19,688 nucleotides of DNA, taken from the NCBI GenBank assembly GCA_963929765.1, contig CAWVKD010000038.1:1-19688 (forward strand), read 5' to 3'. The notes below the pieces were generated by a model. That model was not told where the DNA came from. It saw nothing but the letters and a program-made list of their open reading frames with translations, and did not search any database. Source of the stretch: RGIG529 sp963929765 (lineage in GTDB: Bacteria; Bacillota; Clostridia; Oscillospirales; Oscillospiraceae). Positions within the stretch are counted from its first letter, which is position 1. Each line of letters begins with the position of its first letter. The position numbers were made by a program, and so were the translations under genes. Shown here piece after piece: positions 1 to 8,198 of this stretch.

Positions 1-25
1 TTTGATACTATTTTCTCTTTTGATT

Positions 26-1297
26 TTATCGCATTTCTTCGATTTTTTCAATCTCTTTTCCCGTAAGATATCGCCGTGCCATATCAAGTCCATGAAGTGA
101 CGCCATAATGCGCACCCAGTTGCGATCCCGCCCTACATGAAGACGTCGCACATACGTTCCGTCTTTTGTTGCCAGTGCAGTATACACCAAGCCAACAGGT
201 TGATTTTTTTCGTCCGGATCTGGTCCTGCAACACCAGTAATCCCAATCGCTAAATCGGTATTTAAAATGTGGCGTGCACCCTCTGCCATAAACCGTGCTG
301 TTTCTTCTGATACCGTTCCTTTCTCTGTGATCACTTGAGAGGGGACTCCCAACACATGCTCTTTGGCGCTGGGAGAATAAGATACAATAGAACCAAGAAA
401 AACAGCAGATGCACCTGGCACATCCGTAAAGCGTTTGGACAACAGGCCGCCGGTACAAGATTCAGCGGCTCCTAATGTGAGGTGCTTTTCTTTCATCAGA
501 TTAAATACCACTGCCTCAAGAGAGGGAACATCAAATCCATACACAAAGTCGCCCAACGTATCTGCTACCATTTGCATCACAGGCTTGACCATTTCTTCTG
601 CCTCTTTCTGGGTTTCTGCTTTGGCAGTCACTCGAAGCATCACTTCCCCTTCTTTTGCATAGGGTGCCAAAGTTGGGTTTTCCATTTGCTCCATAATACC
701 TTTTAACTTGTTTTCTACCGCAGGCTCTCCCAAGCCAAAAATACGAATGGTTCTAGAAAAAATCGTAGCGTCTGATAACTTGCGCAAATAAGGCATAGCA
801 CAATTTTGGAACATCGACGTACACTCTCTTGGCGGACCAGGAAGCATTAAAACATGAATCCCATCCGCAATAAAAGCGCAACCAGGAGCCGTTCCCCAAT
901 CGTTATCAAAAACGGTGCATCCTTCCGGCAACATCGCCTGTTGCATGCTGTTTTCTGGCACTTTCCGCTTGTCGTTGTGCATAAAATAATCGCGGATCTT
1001 CTGCGCAGATGGCTCATGCATTAGCAATGGTTTTCCAAAAGCCGCTGCCAAAGTCTGTTTTGTCAAATCATCATATGTGGGCCCAAGTCCCCCTGTAGTA
1101 ATAATGATGTTGGCTCTCTCTCTTGCGATGGCTACCGCTTTTTTCAGACGTTCCGGATTATCTCCCACTACAGTATGATAGTGGACCGTAATCCCCAGTT
1201 GAGATAATCCCTGGGAAATAACTTGAGCGTCCGTATTGGCGATGTCGCCCAATAGAAGTTCCGTTCCAACTGCCAGAAGTTCCGCAACATAACTCAT
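26..1297 (-). CDS. cinA: CinA, competence/damage-inducible protein with C-terminal NMN-deamidase-type domain
   Basis: The 423-residue product has the two-domain CinA layout and usual length. The N-terminal molybdopterin-binding-like (MoCF/COG1058) domain covers about residues 4-170, with GTELLLG near the start, TGGLGPTYDD at 68-77 and LPGPPRE at 152-158. A middle linker domain follows. The C-terminal CinA/PncC domain starts near 258, with ESCTGG at 279-284 (the Ser is the family nucleophile) and GITGVAGPD at 352-360. In characterised relatives the C-terminal domain deamidates NMN to nicotinate mononucleotide, and the N-terminal domain can have ADP-ribose pyrophosphatase activity. Here this is inferred from family. 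Its ATG overlaps the thiI TGA by 4 bases, so the two are probably translationally coupled. A GGAAAT stretch inside the thiI end can serve as ribosome binding site. Any terminator lies beyond the window edge. Confidence 0.96.
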   Translation of the reverse strand: MSYVAELLAVGTELLLGDIANTDAQVISQGLSQLGITVHYHTVVGDNPERLKKAVAIARERANIIITTGGLGPTYDDLTKQTLAAAFGKPLLMHEPSAQKIRDYFMHNDKRKVPENSMQQAMLPEGCTVFDNDWGTAPGCAFIADGIHVLMLPGPPRECTSMFQNCAMPYLRKLSDATIFSRTIRIFGLGEPAVENKLKGIMEQMENPTLAPYAKEGEVMLRVTAKAETQKEAEEMVKPVMQMVADTLGDFVYGFDVPSLEAVVFNLMKEKHLTLGAAESCTGGLLSKRFTDVPGASAVFLGSIVSYSPSAKEHVLGVPSQVITEKGTVSEETARFMAEGARHILNTDLAIGITGVAGPDPDEKNQPVGLVYTALATKDGTYVRRLHVGRDRNWVRIMASLHGLDMARRYLTGKEIEKIEEMR

Positions 1298-2463
1298 GAA
1301 TTGATTTCCATCCTTTCTGTTCCCAAAAGAGCTTCTTCAATCAGACTTTTTTGATCCAAATTTTTTTCTGCTTTCTGTACATCCAAAAGACGAGGTTTCG
1401 TCTTTGGATGCCGCGGGGTGAAAACGGTACAGCAATCTTCATAAGGCAAAATAGAGGTGTCAAATGTTCCTATTTTACGGGCTATCTGTACAATTTCCTC
1501 CTTATCCATGCCAATCACAGGTCGAAGTACCGGCAAATCACATACATCTTCTGTGACACGCAGAGCCTCCATTGTCTGGCTGGCCACCTGGCCCAAGGAT
1601 TCCCCTGTGACAACCGCTTTTGCCCCTGTCTGCTCCCCAATGGCAGCAGCAATGCGCATCATAAACCGTCGCATAATCAATGTGAAATATTCTTCTGGGC
1701 ATTCCTTTCGGATCTGTTCTTGAATTTTGGTAAACGGTACGACATGGATGGTCATTCGACCACAATATCGAGTCAGAATACGGGCCAATTCCAAAACCTT
1801 TTCCTTTGCCTCGGGCGATGTGTAAGGATAACTGAAAAAATGAACCGGAATTAGCTCAATTCCCCGCTTGGCGATCATATAGGACGAAACAGGGCTGTCA
1901 ATTCCACCGGAAAGCAATGTTACCGCCCGACCGCTGATCCCCAAGGGCAGACCACCTGCGCCCGGTTCGGGATCTGTATGAACATAAGCCGCTGTTTCTC
2001 GGATTTCAATATAGACTGTCACTTCTGGGTGATGCACATCCACCGATAGATGTGGAAACGCATCATGTAATGCCCCTCCTACCTGTTGGGAAATCTGAAT
2101 GGATGTGAAAGGAAATGTCTTGTCTGCCCGTTTGGATTCTGCCTTAAAAGTCTTTGCGCCATTTAAAACATCCGCCAGATACTCGGTTGCTGTTTCGATG
2201 ATGGAACTGATTTCTTTCGGACAACCTTTTGCTCTTGTTACTCCAACAACGCCAAACACGGTTTTCATAGCATCATAAGCGCCCTCAAAATCACACATCT
2301 CTTTTGGCTCGATATAAACAGTTGATTGCTTTGCGTATACTTGGAAGGTGCCAAAGGGTGCAAGGCGGCGACGCACATTACGCAATAGCCGATCTTCAAA
2401 GTTGCGTCGGTTGAGTCCTTTCAGGATCAACTCCCCAAGCTTTAATAAAATAACTTCATTCAT
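1294..2463 (-). CDS. thiI: ThiI, tRNA 4-thiouridine synthase (short form without rhodanese domain)
   Basis: This cytosolic enzyme adenylates U8 of tRNA and adds sulfur to give 4-thiouridine. In some bacteria it also serves thiamine synthesis. The 389-residue product has an N-terminal ferredoxin-like plus THUMP region (about 1-165), then the PP-loop SGGIDS at about 185-190. A conserved Cys pair in YEDCC lies near residues 344-345, at the position of the catalytic Cys of E. coli ThiI. The C-terminal rhodanese domain of the E. coli protein is absent, as in the Bacillus form, so a separate cysteine desulfurase must supply sulfur. I chose ATG at 2463: family members begin MxxVIL, and GGAAAGG sits 8 bases upstream. 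A TTG at 2490 would add nine non-family residues. The stop overlaps the cinA start. Confidence 0.96.
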   Translation of the reverse strand: MNEVILLKLGELILKGLNRRNFEDRLLRNVRRRLAPFGTFQVYAKQSTVYIEPKEMCDFEGAYDAMKTVFGVVGVTRAKGCPKEISSIIETATEYLADVLNGAKTFKAESKRADKTFPFTSIQISQQVGGALHDAFPHLSVDVHHPEVTVYIEIRETAAYVHTDPEPGAGGLPLGISGRAVTLLSGGIDSPVSSYMIAKRGIELIPVHFFSYPYTSPEAKEKVLELARILTRYCGRMTIHVVPFTKIQEQIRKECPEEYFTLIMRRFMMRIAAAIGEQTGAKAVVTGESLGQVASQTMEALRVTEDVCDLPVLRPVIGMDKEEIVQIARKIGTFDTSILPYEDCCTVFTPRHPKTKPRLLDVQKAEKNLDQKSLIEEALLGTERMEINS

Positions 2464-2524
2464 GAAATTCGCCTTTCCAAAAAAGGACAACTGCCTCTTC
2501 TTTTTAATACCATGATTTTTATGA

Positions 2525-2554
2525 ATTATGCAACAAAAATAAAAAAACTTGCAA
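2525..2554 (-). promoter_or_regulatory. Candidate sigma-A-type promoter for thiI-cinA
   Basis: On the minus strand, TTGCAA (2549-2554) and CATAAT (2525-2530) are 18 bases apart. They lie about 60 bases upstream of the thiI ATG in the gap after yifB. The -10 box matches 5 of 6 consensus bases and the -35 box 4 of 6. The stretch is very T-rich, so chance matches are possible. A second TTGACT lies further upstream near 2571 but has no good -10 partner. Confidence 0.5.
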
Positions 2555-2595
2555 TATGATTCAAAAAGTCAACTTCCGTTTTTTCTATGTGCCTT

Positions 2596-2625
2596 AGAAA
2601 AAGGGGAAAACCCGGCCTTTTTTCT
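2596..2625 (-). terminator. Possible weak terminator after yifB
   Basis: A 9-base inverted repeat (AGAAAAAGG at 2596-2604, CCTTTTTTCT at 2616-2625) lies just past the yifB stop at 2634. On the minus strand the hairpin ends in TTTTTCT. The stem is A/T-rich apart from its inner G/C pairs, so termination may be partial and some yifB transcripts may run into thiI. Confidence 0.45.
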
Positions 2626-2633
2626 CCCCCCTG

Positions 2634-4145
2634 TCATCGCTCAAGAGGGGAAGAACGATATTGAATGGCCTCTGCTAAATGAGCAGGTGCAATTTTGTCT
2701 GCCCCAGCTAAATCGGCAATGGTGCGAGCTACCCGTAAAATACGATCGTAGGATCTGGCGCTCAAGTGCAACCGTTCAAAGGCGCTCTGCATCAAACGGT
2801 CACAAGCTTCATCCAATACACAGTCTTCTGATAAATATGGAGAAGGGATGTGAGCATTGCAAAAAACATCTGGTCTTCGTTTTCGCTGCTTTATCCTCGC
2901 CTGTTCCACTCGCTCCCGTATTTCTTGGGAGGAAGGACCTTCTGTTCGGTGGGATAACTCCTCAAATTCCAGGGACGGTACATCCACAAACAGGTCAATT
3001 CGATCTAAAAGCGGACCTGAAATTCGACCCAAATACCGTCGGACAGACTGCTCTGAGCAAGTGCATCGGCCAGATGGGTGCCCATACCATCCACATTTGC
3101 ACGGATTCATAGCACATACCAACATAAAGCGGCTTGGATATGATACTGCTCCAGCCACCCGCGAAAGAACAATCTTACCATTTTCCAATGGCTGGCGCAG
3201 ACTTTCTAATGCATCCCTGTGAAATTCAGGCAATTCATCCAAAAATAAGACTCCATTATGTGCCAGTGAAATTTCGCCCGGCGTAGGGATAACACCTCCG
3301 CCCGAAAGGCCAGCAGATGAGATAGTATGATGTGGACTGCGAAAAGGTCTCTCGGTTAAAAGAGGATGTTCTTTTGATGTCAACCCTGCAATAGAATGAA
3401 TCTCTGTGGCCTCCAATGCCTCTTTTCGGCTCATACTGGGGAGAATCGAAGGGAGCCGCTTTGCCAACATACTTTTGCCTGCCCCAGGCGGCCCGATCAA
3501 AAGTACATTATGACCACCAGCCGCCGCAATCTCTAGGGCACGTTTCGCATGTTCTTGGCCTTTCACATCTTTAAAATCTAAGGTGGACTCCATCCGCTTC
3601 TCTGGTGTCCAAACAGGCGCTGGAACAATGGTGTGTTTTCCAGATAAATGATCTACCAGTTGGGTTACTGTCTCTACTGGGTAGACATAAATCCCTTCCG
3701 CTAAAGTCGCCTCAGGCGCATTATCTGCCGGAACAAAGAGTCGCTTTATACCTGCTCGCTTGGCAGCCATTGCCATAGGTAGCACACCTAGAACAGGTCG
3801 CAGTTCTCCAGAAAGGGAAAGTTCCCCTACAAATCCGCAGCCTTTCAGCACCGTTTCGTTTATCTGACCAGAGGAAGCTAATATACCCAGAAAAACAGGG
3901 AGATCATACAATGTTCCCTCTTTTTTCCTTCCTGCTGGTGCTAAGTTGACGGAAATTCGACCAACAGGAAATTCAAATCCTGAACTTTTAATCGCTGCGC
4001 GAACCCGCTCTCGAGCTTCGCGAACAGCAGCATCTGGAAGCCCTACAATTTCAAAGGCGGGCAATCCCCGTGAAAGAAAGCATTCTACAGAAACCTCATA
4101 GCCGGAAACCCCATGAAGTCCCAAACTATCTACTTTACATACCAA
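2634..4145 (-). CDS. YifB/ComM-family AAA+ ATPase (Mg chelatase-like)
   Basis: With a TTG start at 4145 the product is 503 residues, the usual length for this family. It opens like relatives (xxCKVDSLGLHG) and has the ChlI-type domain with LSRGLPAFEIVGLP and the conserved APAGRKKEG and YDLP segments. Walker A GPPGAGKS is at about 218-225 and Walker B VLFLDELPEF at about 299-308. The Cys-rich NPCKCGWYGHPSGRC segment follows, then the C-terminal Mg_chelatase domain. ComM in naturally competent bacteria is a hexameric branch-migration helicase for DNA integration; the role in Clostridia is not settled. An ATG at 4199 with AAAGGGG upstream (521 residues) is an alternative, but a good promoter overlaps it (4191-4219), which would place transcription start downstream. 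The TTG is preceded by GGTGGGGA. It is divergent from nifJ. Confidence 0.94.
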   Translation of the reverse strand: MVCKVDSLGLHGVSGYEVSVECFLSRGLPAFEIVGLPDAAVREARERVRAAIKSSGFEFPVGRISVNLAPAGRKKEGTLYDLPVFLGILASSGQINETVLKGCGFVGELSLSGELRPVLGVLPMAMAAKRAGIKRLFVPADNAPEATLAEGIYVYPVETVTQLVDHLSGKHTIVPAPVWTPEKRMESTLDFKDVKGQEHAKRALEIAAAGGHNVLLIGPPGAGKSMLAKRLPSILPSMSRKEALEATEIHSIAGLTSKEHPLLTERPFRSPHHTISSAGLSGGGVIPTPGEISLAHNGVLFLDELPEFHRDALESLRQPLENGKIVLSRVAGAVSYPSRFMLVCAMNPCKCGWYGHPSGRCTCSEQSVRRYLGRISGPLLDRIDLFVDVPSLEFEELSHRTEGPSSQEIRERVEQARIKQRKRRPDVFCNAHIPSPYLSEDCVLDEACDRLMQSAFERLHLSARSYDRILRVARTIADLAGADKIAPAHLAEAIQYRSSPLER

Positions 4146-4190
4146 GAAAATCCCCACCGTTCTCCCCAATTCTTCTATTAATACACTGTT

Positions 4191-4219
4191 ATCATACATG
4201 ATTCCCCTTTGCTTTTCAA
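4191..4219 (-). promoter_or_regulatory. Candidate sigma-A promoter for yifB
   Basis: On the minus strand, TTGAAA (4214-4219) and TATGAT (4191-4196) are 17 bases apart, each 5 of 6 to consensus. Predicted transcription start is near 4184, about 39 bases before the TTG start at 4145. This placement argues against translation starting at the in-frame ATGs at 4199 or 4316. Confidence 0.6.
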
Positions 4220-4332
4220 CCGTTATTCCATCCACCTCTTGTGTAAAATAGCCGTAAACTCCGTCGGTTTTCCGGGGCGCATTTTGATGATAATCCAAAA
4301 ATATTAGATTTTGCATTTTTAAATTTACTTTA

Positions 4333-4361
4333 TTGCATGAAGATGATAAGATAAATATAAG
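4333..4361 (+). promoter_or_regulatory. Candidate sigma-A promoter for nifJ
   Basis: TTGCAT (4333-4338) and TATAAG (4356-4361) are 17 bases apart, in an A/T-rich stretch 54 bases before the nifJ ATG. The ribosome binding site AAAGGAGGA (4397-4404) is close to ideal, though its spacing to the ATG (about 10 bases) is slightly long. Both fit a highly expressed central-metabolism gene. Confidence 0.55.
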
Positions 4362-4414
4362 ACATTTTTAGAACACTTACTGATTGTAAGAGAAAAAAGG
4401 AGGACTTTCAGGGC

Positions 4415-7400
4415 ATGAGTAGACAGCGCAAAACAATGGACGGCAACACTGCCGCCGCACATGTCTCTTACGCTTTTACAGAGACAGCCGCAATTTTCCC
4501 CATTACCCCTTCTTCCGTTATGGCAGAATTAACGGATAAATGGGCTGCAAATGGCAGATTGAATATTTTTGGTCAACCTGTCAAAGTTGCAGAAATGCAA
4601 TCCGAAGCTGGTGTTGCCGGCGCCGTACACGGATCTTTAACCGCTGGCGCATTGACAACCACTTACACCGCTTCCCAGGGTCTTCTTCTGATGATCCCCA
4701 ATATGTACAAGATCGCAGGAAGCCTGCTTCCCAATGTAATTCATGTTTCTGCCCGCGCCATCGCCACCCACGCTTTGTCCATCTTTGGCGATCACTCTGA
4801 TGTCATGTCTTGCCGTGGCACAGGGTATGCAATGCTTTCATCGGTCAATCCCCAAGAGGCAATGGATTTGGGCGCTGTTGCCCACCTGGCCGCCATCAAA
4901 GGTCGTGTACCTTTCCTGCATTTCTTCGATGGGTTCCGCACCTCTCATGAAATGCAAAAAATCGAAGTATGGGATTATAAAGACCTAGCAGAGATGGTCG
5001 ACATGGAAGCTGTTCAAGCATTCCGCAATCGGGCACTGAATCCCAACCATCCTGTTTTGCGTGGTAGCGCTCAAAACCCTGATATCTTCTTCCAGACAAG
5101 GGAAGCTACTAATGTTTATTACCAAGCGATTCCCGAAATCGTGGAACACTATATGGATCAAGTTAATCAGAAGATCGGAACAGATTATAAACTGTTCAAT
5201 TATTATGGCGCTCCTGATGCAGAAACCGTATTGGTCGCCATGGGTTCTGTTTGTGATGCTGCTGAAGAAACCATTGACTATTTGACTGCAAAAGGCGAAA
5301 AGGTAGGTCTTGTAAAAGTACACCTTTTCCGTCCTTTCGCTTCTGACCGTTTTGTAGCTGCCATTCCTGCAACTGCAAAATCTATTGTGGTATTGGATCG
5401 ATGCAAAGAACCAGGCTCCTTGGGAGAACCTCTTTACCTTGATGTTGTGGCTGCATTGGCTTCTCAGCACCGCAATGATGTGAAAGTCTGCGGTGGTCGT
5501 TATGGTCTTGGCTCCAAAGATACAACACCAGGTTGTATTATTGCTGCTTTCCGCAATGGTCAATCTCCTTCCCCGTTGAATGGATTCACCATTGGCATCA
5601 ATGACGATGTAACCCATCTGTCCCTTCCTATTGCAGAAGAGCCTGACACCATTCCTGCAGGTATCATCTCCTGCAAGTTCTGGGGTCTTGGCTCCGATGG
5701 TACCGTTGGTGCCAACAAGAACTCCATTAAAATCATTGGGGATCATACAGACATGAATGTACAAGCATATTTTGAGTATGACTCCAAAAAATCTGGCGGT
5801 GTTACCATTTCCCATTTGCGTTTTGGTGATAAACCGATCAAATCCACTTACTTCGTATCAAAAGCAGACTTCGTGGCATGTCACAATCCGTCTTATGTGG
5901 AAAAATATAAAATCATTCAAGATATCAAACCCGGCGGAACATTCCTTTTGAACTGTGGTTGGAATGTGGAAGAGCTTGGTCTTCACCTGCCGGCAGATGC
6001 AAAACGCTATCTCGCTAAAAACAATATCAAAGTCTACACTTGTGATGCCATTCCCATCGCAAGAGAATTAGGTCTTGGCAACCGCACAAACAGCATTCTA
6101 CAGGCCGCATTCTTTAAATTGTCCAACATCATCCCAATCGATGATGCTGTAAAATATATGAAAGATGCTGTTACTGCCACCTATAGCCGCAAGGGCGAAC
6201 AAGTTGTTGCCATGAACCATGCCGCAATTGATGCCGGACTTGGTGCACTTAACGAACTTTCTATTCCTGCAGAATGGGCCAATGCACAAGACGTTGTAGA
6301 AGAAAAAGTTATCCGCACCAACCGCAAAGATCTAGCAGAATATGTGAAAAATGTAATGATCCCTGCCAATGGTCAACGTGGTAATGAAATTCCTGTCTCT
6401 ATCCTGGCAAAAAATGTAGATGGCACTCTGCCTGTTGGTACCTCTGCTTTTGAAAAGCGTGGTATCGCAGTTGATGTCCCCCGCTGGATTCCTGAAAACT
6501 GTATCCAGTGTAACCAATGTTCTTTGGTATGTCCTCATGCAGTCATTCGTCCCTTCGCCATGACAGAAGCAGAAGTCGCAGGGGCACCAAAGGGTCTTCA
6601 AACCACCAAGATGACAGGCAAAGGATGCGAATCTTACCAGTTCTCCATGATCGTATCTCCCTATGACTGTACTGGATGTGGCTCCTGCGTCAATATTTGT
6701 CCTGCCAAAGAAAAAGCCTTGGTTATGGAACCTCTGGAATCTCAGGCAGAGCAAAACGATGTATTCCTGTATGCAATGGATCATGTCTCTAATAAAGACT
6801 TGCCTTTCGCCATCGATACTGTAAAAGGTTCTCAGTTCTCGACTCCTCTTCTTGAGTTCTCTGGCGCTTGTGCAGGCTGCGGCGAAACACCATATGCAAA
6901 ACTTGTTACTCAGCTCTTCGGTGATCGTATGTATCTTGCCAACGCAACAGGATGTTCCTCTATCTGGGGTGGTTCTGCACCGTCCACACCGTATACAGTA
7001 AACAAAGAAGGTAAAGGACCGGCATGGGAAAATTCTTTGTTTGAAGACAATGCAGAATTTGGATTTGGCATGAATATGGCTGTCCAGCAACGCCGTACAC
7101 GAGCTGCTGAGCTTGCAGCTACCGTAGCTTCTTGTGAAAATGCTCCTTCCAGTTTAAGAGAGGCTGCACAAGCTTGGTTGGATGCTAAAGATGATAGCGT
7201 CGCTTCTCATCAGACCGCCAAAGTGCTGGTAACTGAGATGGAAAAAGCATTAAACGATACTACTACCTGCGGCGAAAAGCCATATGTTACCGAATTGTAC
7301 GGCATGAAAGATATGCTGGGTAAACCCTCCATGTGGATTTTCGGCGGCGATGGCTGGGCCTATGACATCGGTTATGGCGGCTTAGATCATGTTATCGCCA

Positions 7401-7972
7401 GTGGTGAAAATGTAAATATCTTGGTCTTTGACACAGAAGTCTATTCCAATACTGGTGGACAAGCTTCCAAAGCTTCTCAAACTGCACAGGTTGCTCAATT
7501 TGCAGCAGCTGGTAAAGTGATGAAGAAAAAAGACCTGGCACAGATTGCCATGGCATATGGATATGTTTATGTAGCTCAGGTTGCTATGGGAGCTAACTAT
7601 CAACAGACACTAAAAGCCATTGCTGAAGCAGAAGCTTATCCGGGTCCCTCCCTTATCATCGCTTATGCACCTTGCATCAATCATGGTATCAAAGCAGGCA
7701 TGAGCAAAGCAATGGATGAGATGAAAAATGCTGTAGATGCTGGTTACTGGCATCTGTTCCGGTATAATCCTTTGTTGGCTCAGGAAGGTAAGAACCCCTT
7801 CCAGTTAGATAGCCAGGCACCGAAGGCAGATTACCGCAAGTTCTTGATGAATGAAGTTCGGTATAGTTCTTTGCCACTTTCTTTCCCAGAACGAGCAGAA
7901 AAACTTTTCCAAAAAGCAGAAAAAGATGCAAAAGAGAAATACGAAAAACTTGCACATTTGGCACAGCAATAA
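4415..7972 (+). CDS. nifJ: Pyruvate:ferredoxin (flavodoxin) oxidoreductase
   Basis: The enzyme oxidises pyruvate with CoA to acetyl-CoA and CO2 and reduces ferredoxin. It is cytosolic, oxygen-sensitive and central to clostridial fermentation. The single 1185-residue chain has the usual homodimeric PFOR length. The N-terminal pyrimidine-binding domain begins MDGNTAAAHVSYAFTE and keeps ITPSSVMAE. The 2x4Fe-4S domain has CxxCxxCxxxC at C696-C706 and C752-C762. The third cluster near TPP is predicted from C819, C822, C847 and C1087, spaced like the cluster ligands of Desulfovibrio africanus PFOR. The TPP domain has GGDGWAYDIGYGG from residue 977 and SNTGGQASK near 1013. It is monocistronic: it has its own promoter and ribosome binding site and a strong hairpin follows. 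No key residue is missing. Confidence 0.98.
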   Translation: MSRQRKTMDGNTAAAHVSYAFTETAAIFPITPSSVMAELTDKWAANGRLNIFGQPVKVAEMQSEAGVAGAVHGSLTAGALTTTYTASQGLLLMIPNMYKIAGSLLPNVIHVSARAIATHALSIFGDHSDVMSCRGTGYAMLSSVNPQEAMDLGAVAHLAAIKGRVPFLHFFDGFRTSHEMQKIEVWDYKDLAEMVDMEAVQAFRNRALNPNHPVLRGSAQNPDIFFQTREATNVYYQAIPEIVEHYMDQVNQKIGTDYKLFNYYGAPDAETVLVAMGSVCDAAEETIDYLTAKGEKVGLVKVHLFRPFASDRFVAAIPATAKSIVVLDRCKEPGSLGEPLYLDVVAALASQHRNDVKVCGGRYGLGSKDTTPGCIIAAFRNGQSPSPLNGFTIGINDDVTHLSLPIAEEPDTIPAGIISCKFWGLGSDGTVGANKNSIKIIGDHTDMNVQAYFEYDSKKSGGVTISHLRFGDKPIKSTYFVSKADFVACHNPSYVEKYKIIQDIKPGGTFLLNCGWNVEELGLHLPADAKRYLAKNNIKVYTCDAIPIARELGLGNRTNSILQAAFFKLSNIIPIDDAVKYMKDAVTATYSRKGEQVVAMNHAAIDAGLGALNELSIPAEWANAQDVVEEKVIRTNRKDLAEYVKNVMIPANGQRGNEIPVSILAKNVDGTLPVGTSAFEKRGIAVDVPRWIPENCIQCNQCSLVCPHAVIRPFAMTEAEVAGAPKGLQTTKMTGKGCESYQFSMIVSPYDCTGCGSCVNICPAKEKALVMEPLESQAEQNDVFLYAMDHVSNKDLPFAIDTVKGSQFSTPLLEFSGACAGCGETPYAKLVTQLFGDRMYLANATGCSSIWGGSAPSTPYTVNKEGKGPAWENSLFEDNAEFGFGMNMAVQQRRTRAAELAATVASCENAPSSLREAAQAWLDAKDDSVASHQTAKVLVTEMEKALNDTTTCGEKPYVTELYGMKDMLGKPSMWIFGGDGWAYDIGYGGLDHVIASGENVNILVFDTEVYSNTGGQASKASQTAQVAQFAAAGKVMKKKDLAQIAMAYGYVYVAQVAMGANYQQTLKAIAEAEAYPGPSLIIAYAPCINHGIKAGMSKAMDEMKNAVDAGYWHLFRYNPLLAQEGKNPFQLDSQAPKADYRKFLMNEVRYSSLPLSFPERAEKLFQKAEKDAKEKYEKLAHLAQQ

Positions 7973-8026
7973 AAATTAGATTTAACCTTGAATGTGTAAG
8001 TAAGAGTAAGTTCACAAAAAGTAGAT

Positions 8027-8071
8027 AAAAGGCCCCCTGGATGGAATGATTTCCAATCCAGGGGGCCTTTT
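8027..8071. terminator. Strong bidirectional terminator between nifJ and pncB
   Basis: A roughly 20-base-pair stem (8027-8046 with 8051-8071, one bulged T) has a GGCCCCCTGG core and AAAA/TTTT ends, so it can end transcription from either side. It lies 55 bases after the nifJ stop and 128 bases beyond the pncB stop. I see no gene, promoter or other structure in 8072-8198. Confidence 0.88.
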
Positions 8072-8198
8072 AAATCCTTAAACTTGTAAATGATTGGACT
8101 TGTCAGGAACTCTTTAAGACACTACTTCAAAGAGAACTTCATCTTGTTTTTAGTCACAATACTTGCTAATAATATAAATTGTAATATCGGCAAAATGA

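Noticed and set aside
2549..3112. A 187-residue plus-strand frame reaching from the yifB-thiI gap into yifB
   Set aside because: Most of it is antisense to conserved yifB codons and it has no convincing promoter or ribosome binding site.
4985..5815. A 276-residue open frame on the minus strand
   Set aside because: It lies wholly opposite nifJ, has a Cys/Ile/Phe-rich sequence typical of an antisense shadow and no ribosome binding site.
6332..7090. A 252-residue open frame on the minus strand
   Set aside because: Antisense to the Fe-S and TPP part of nifJ, with no family resemblance; a shadow of its codon bias.
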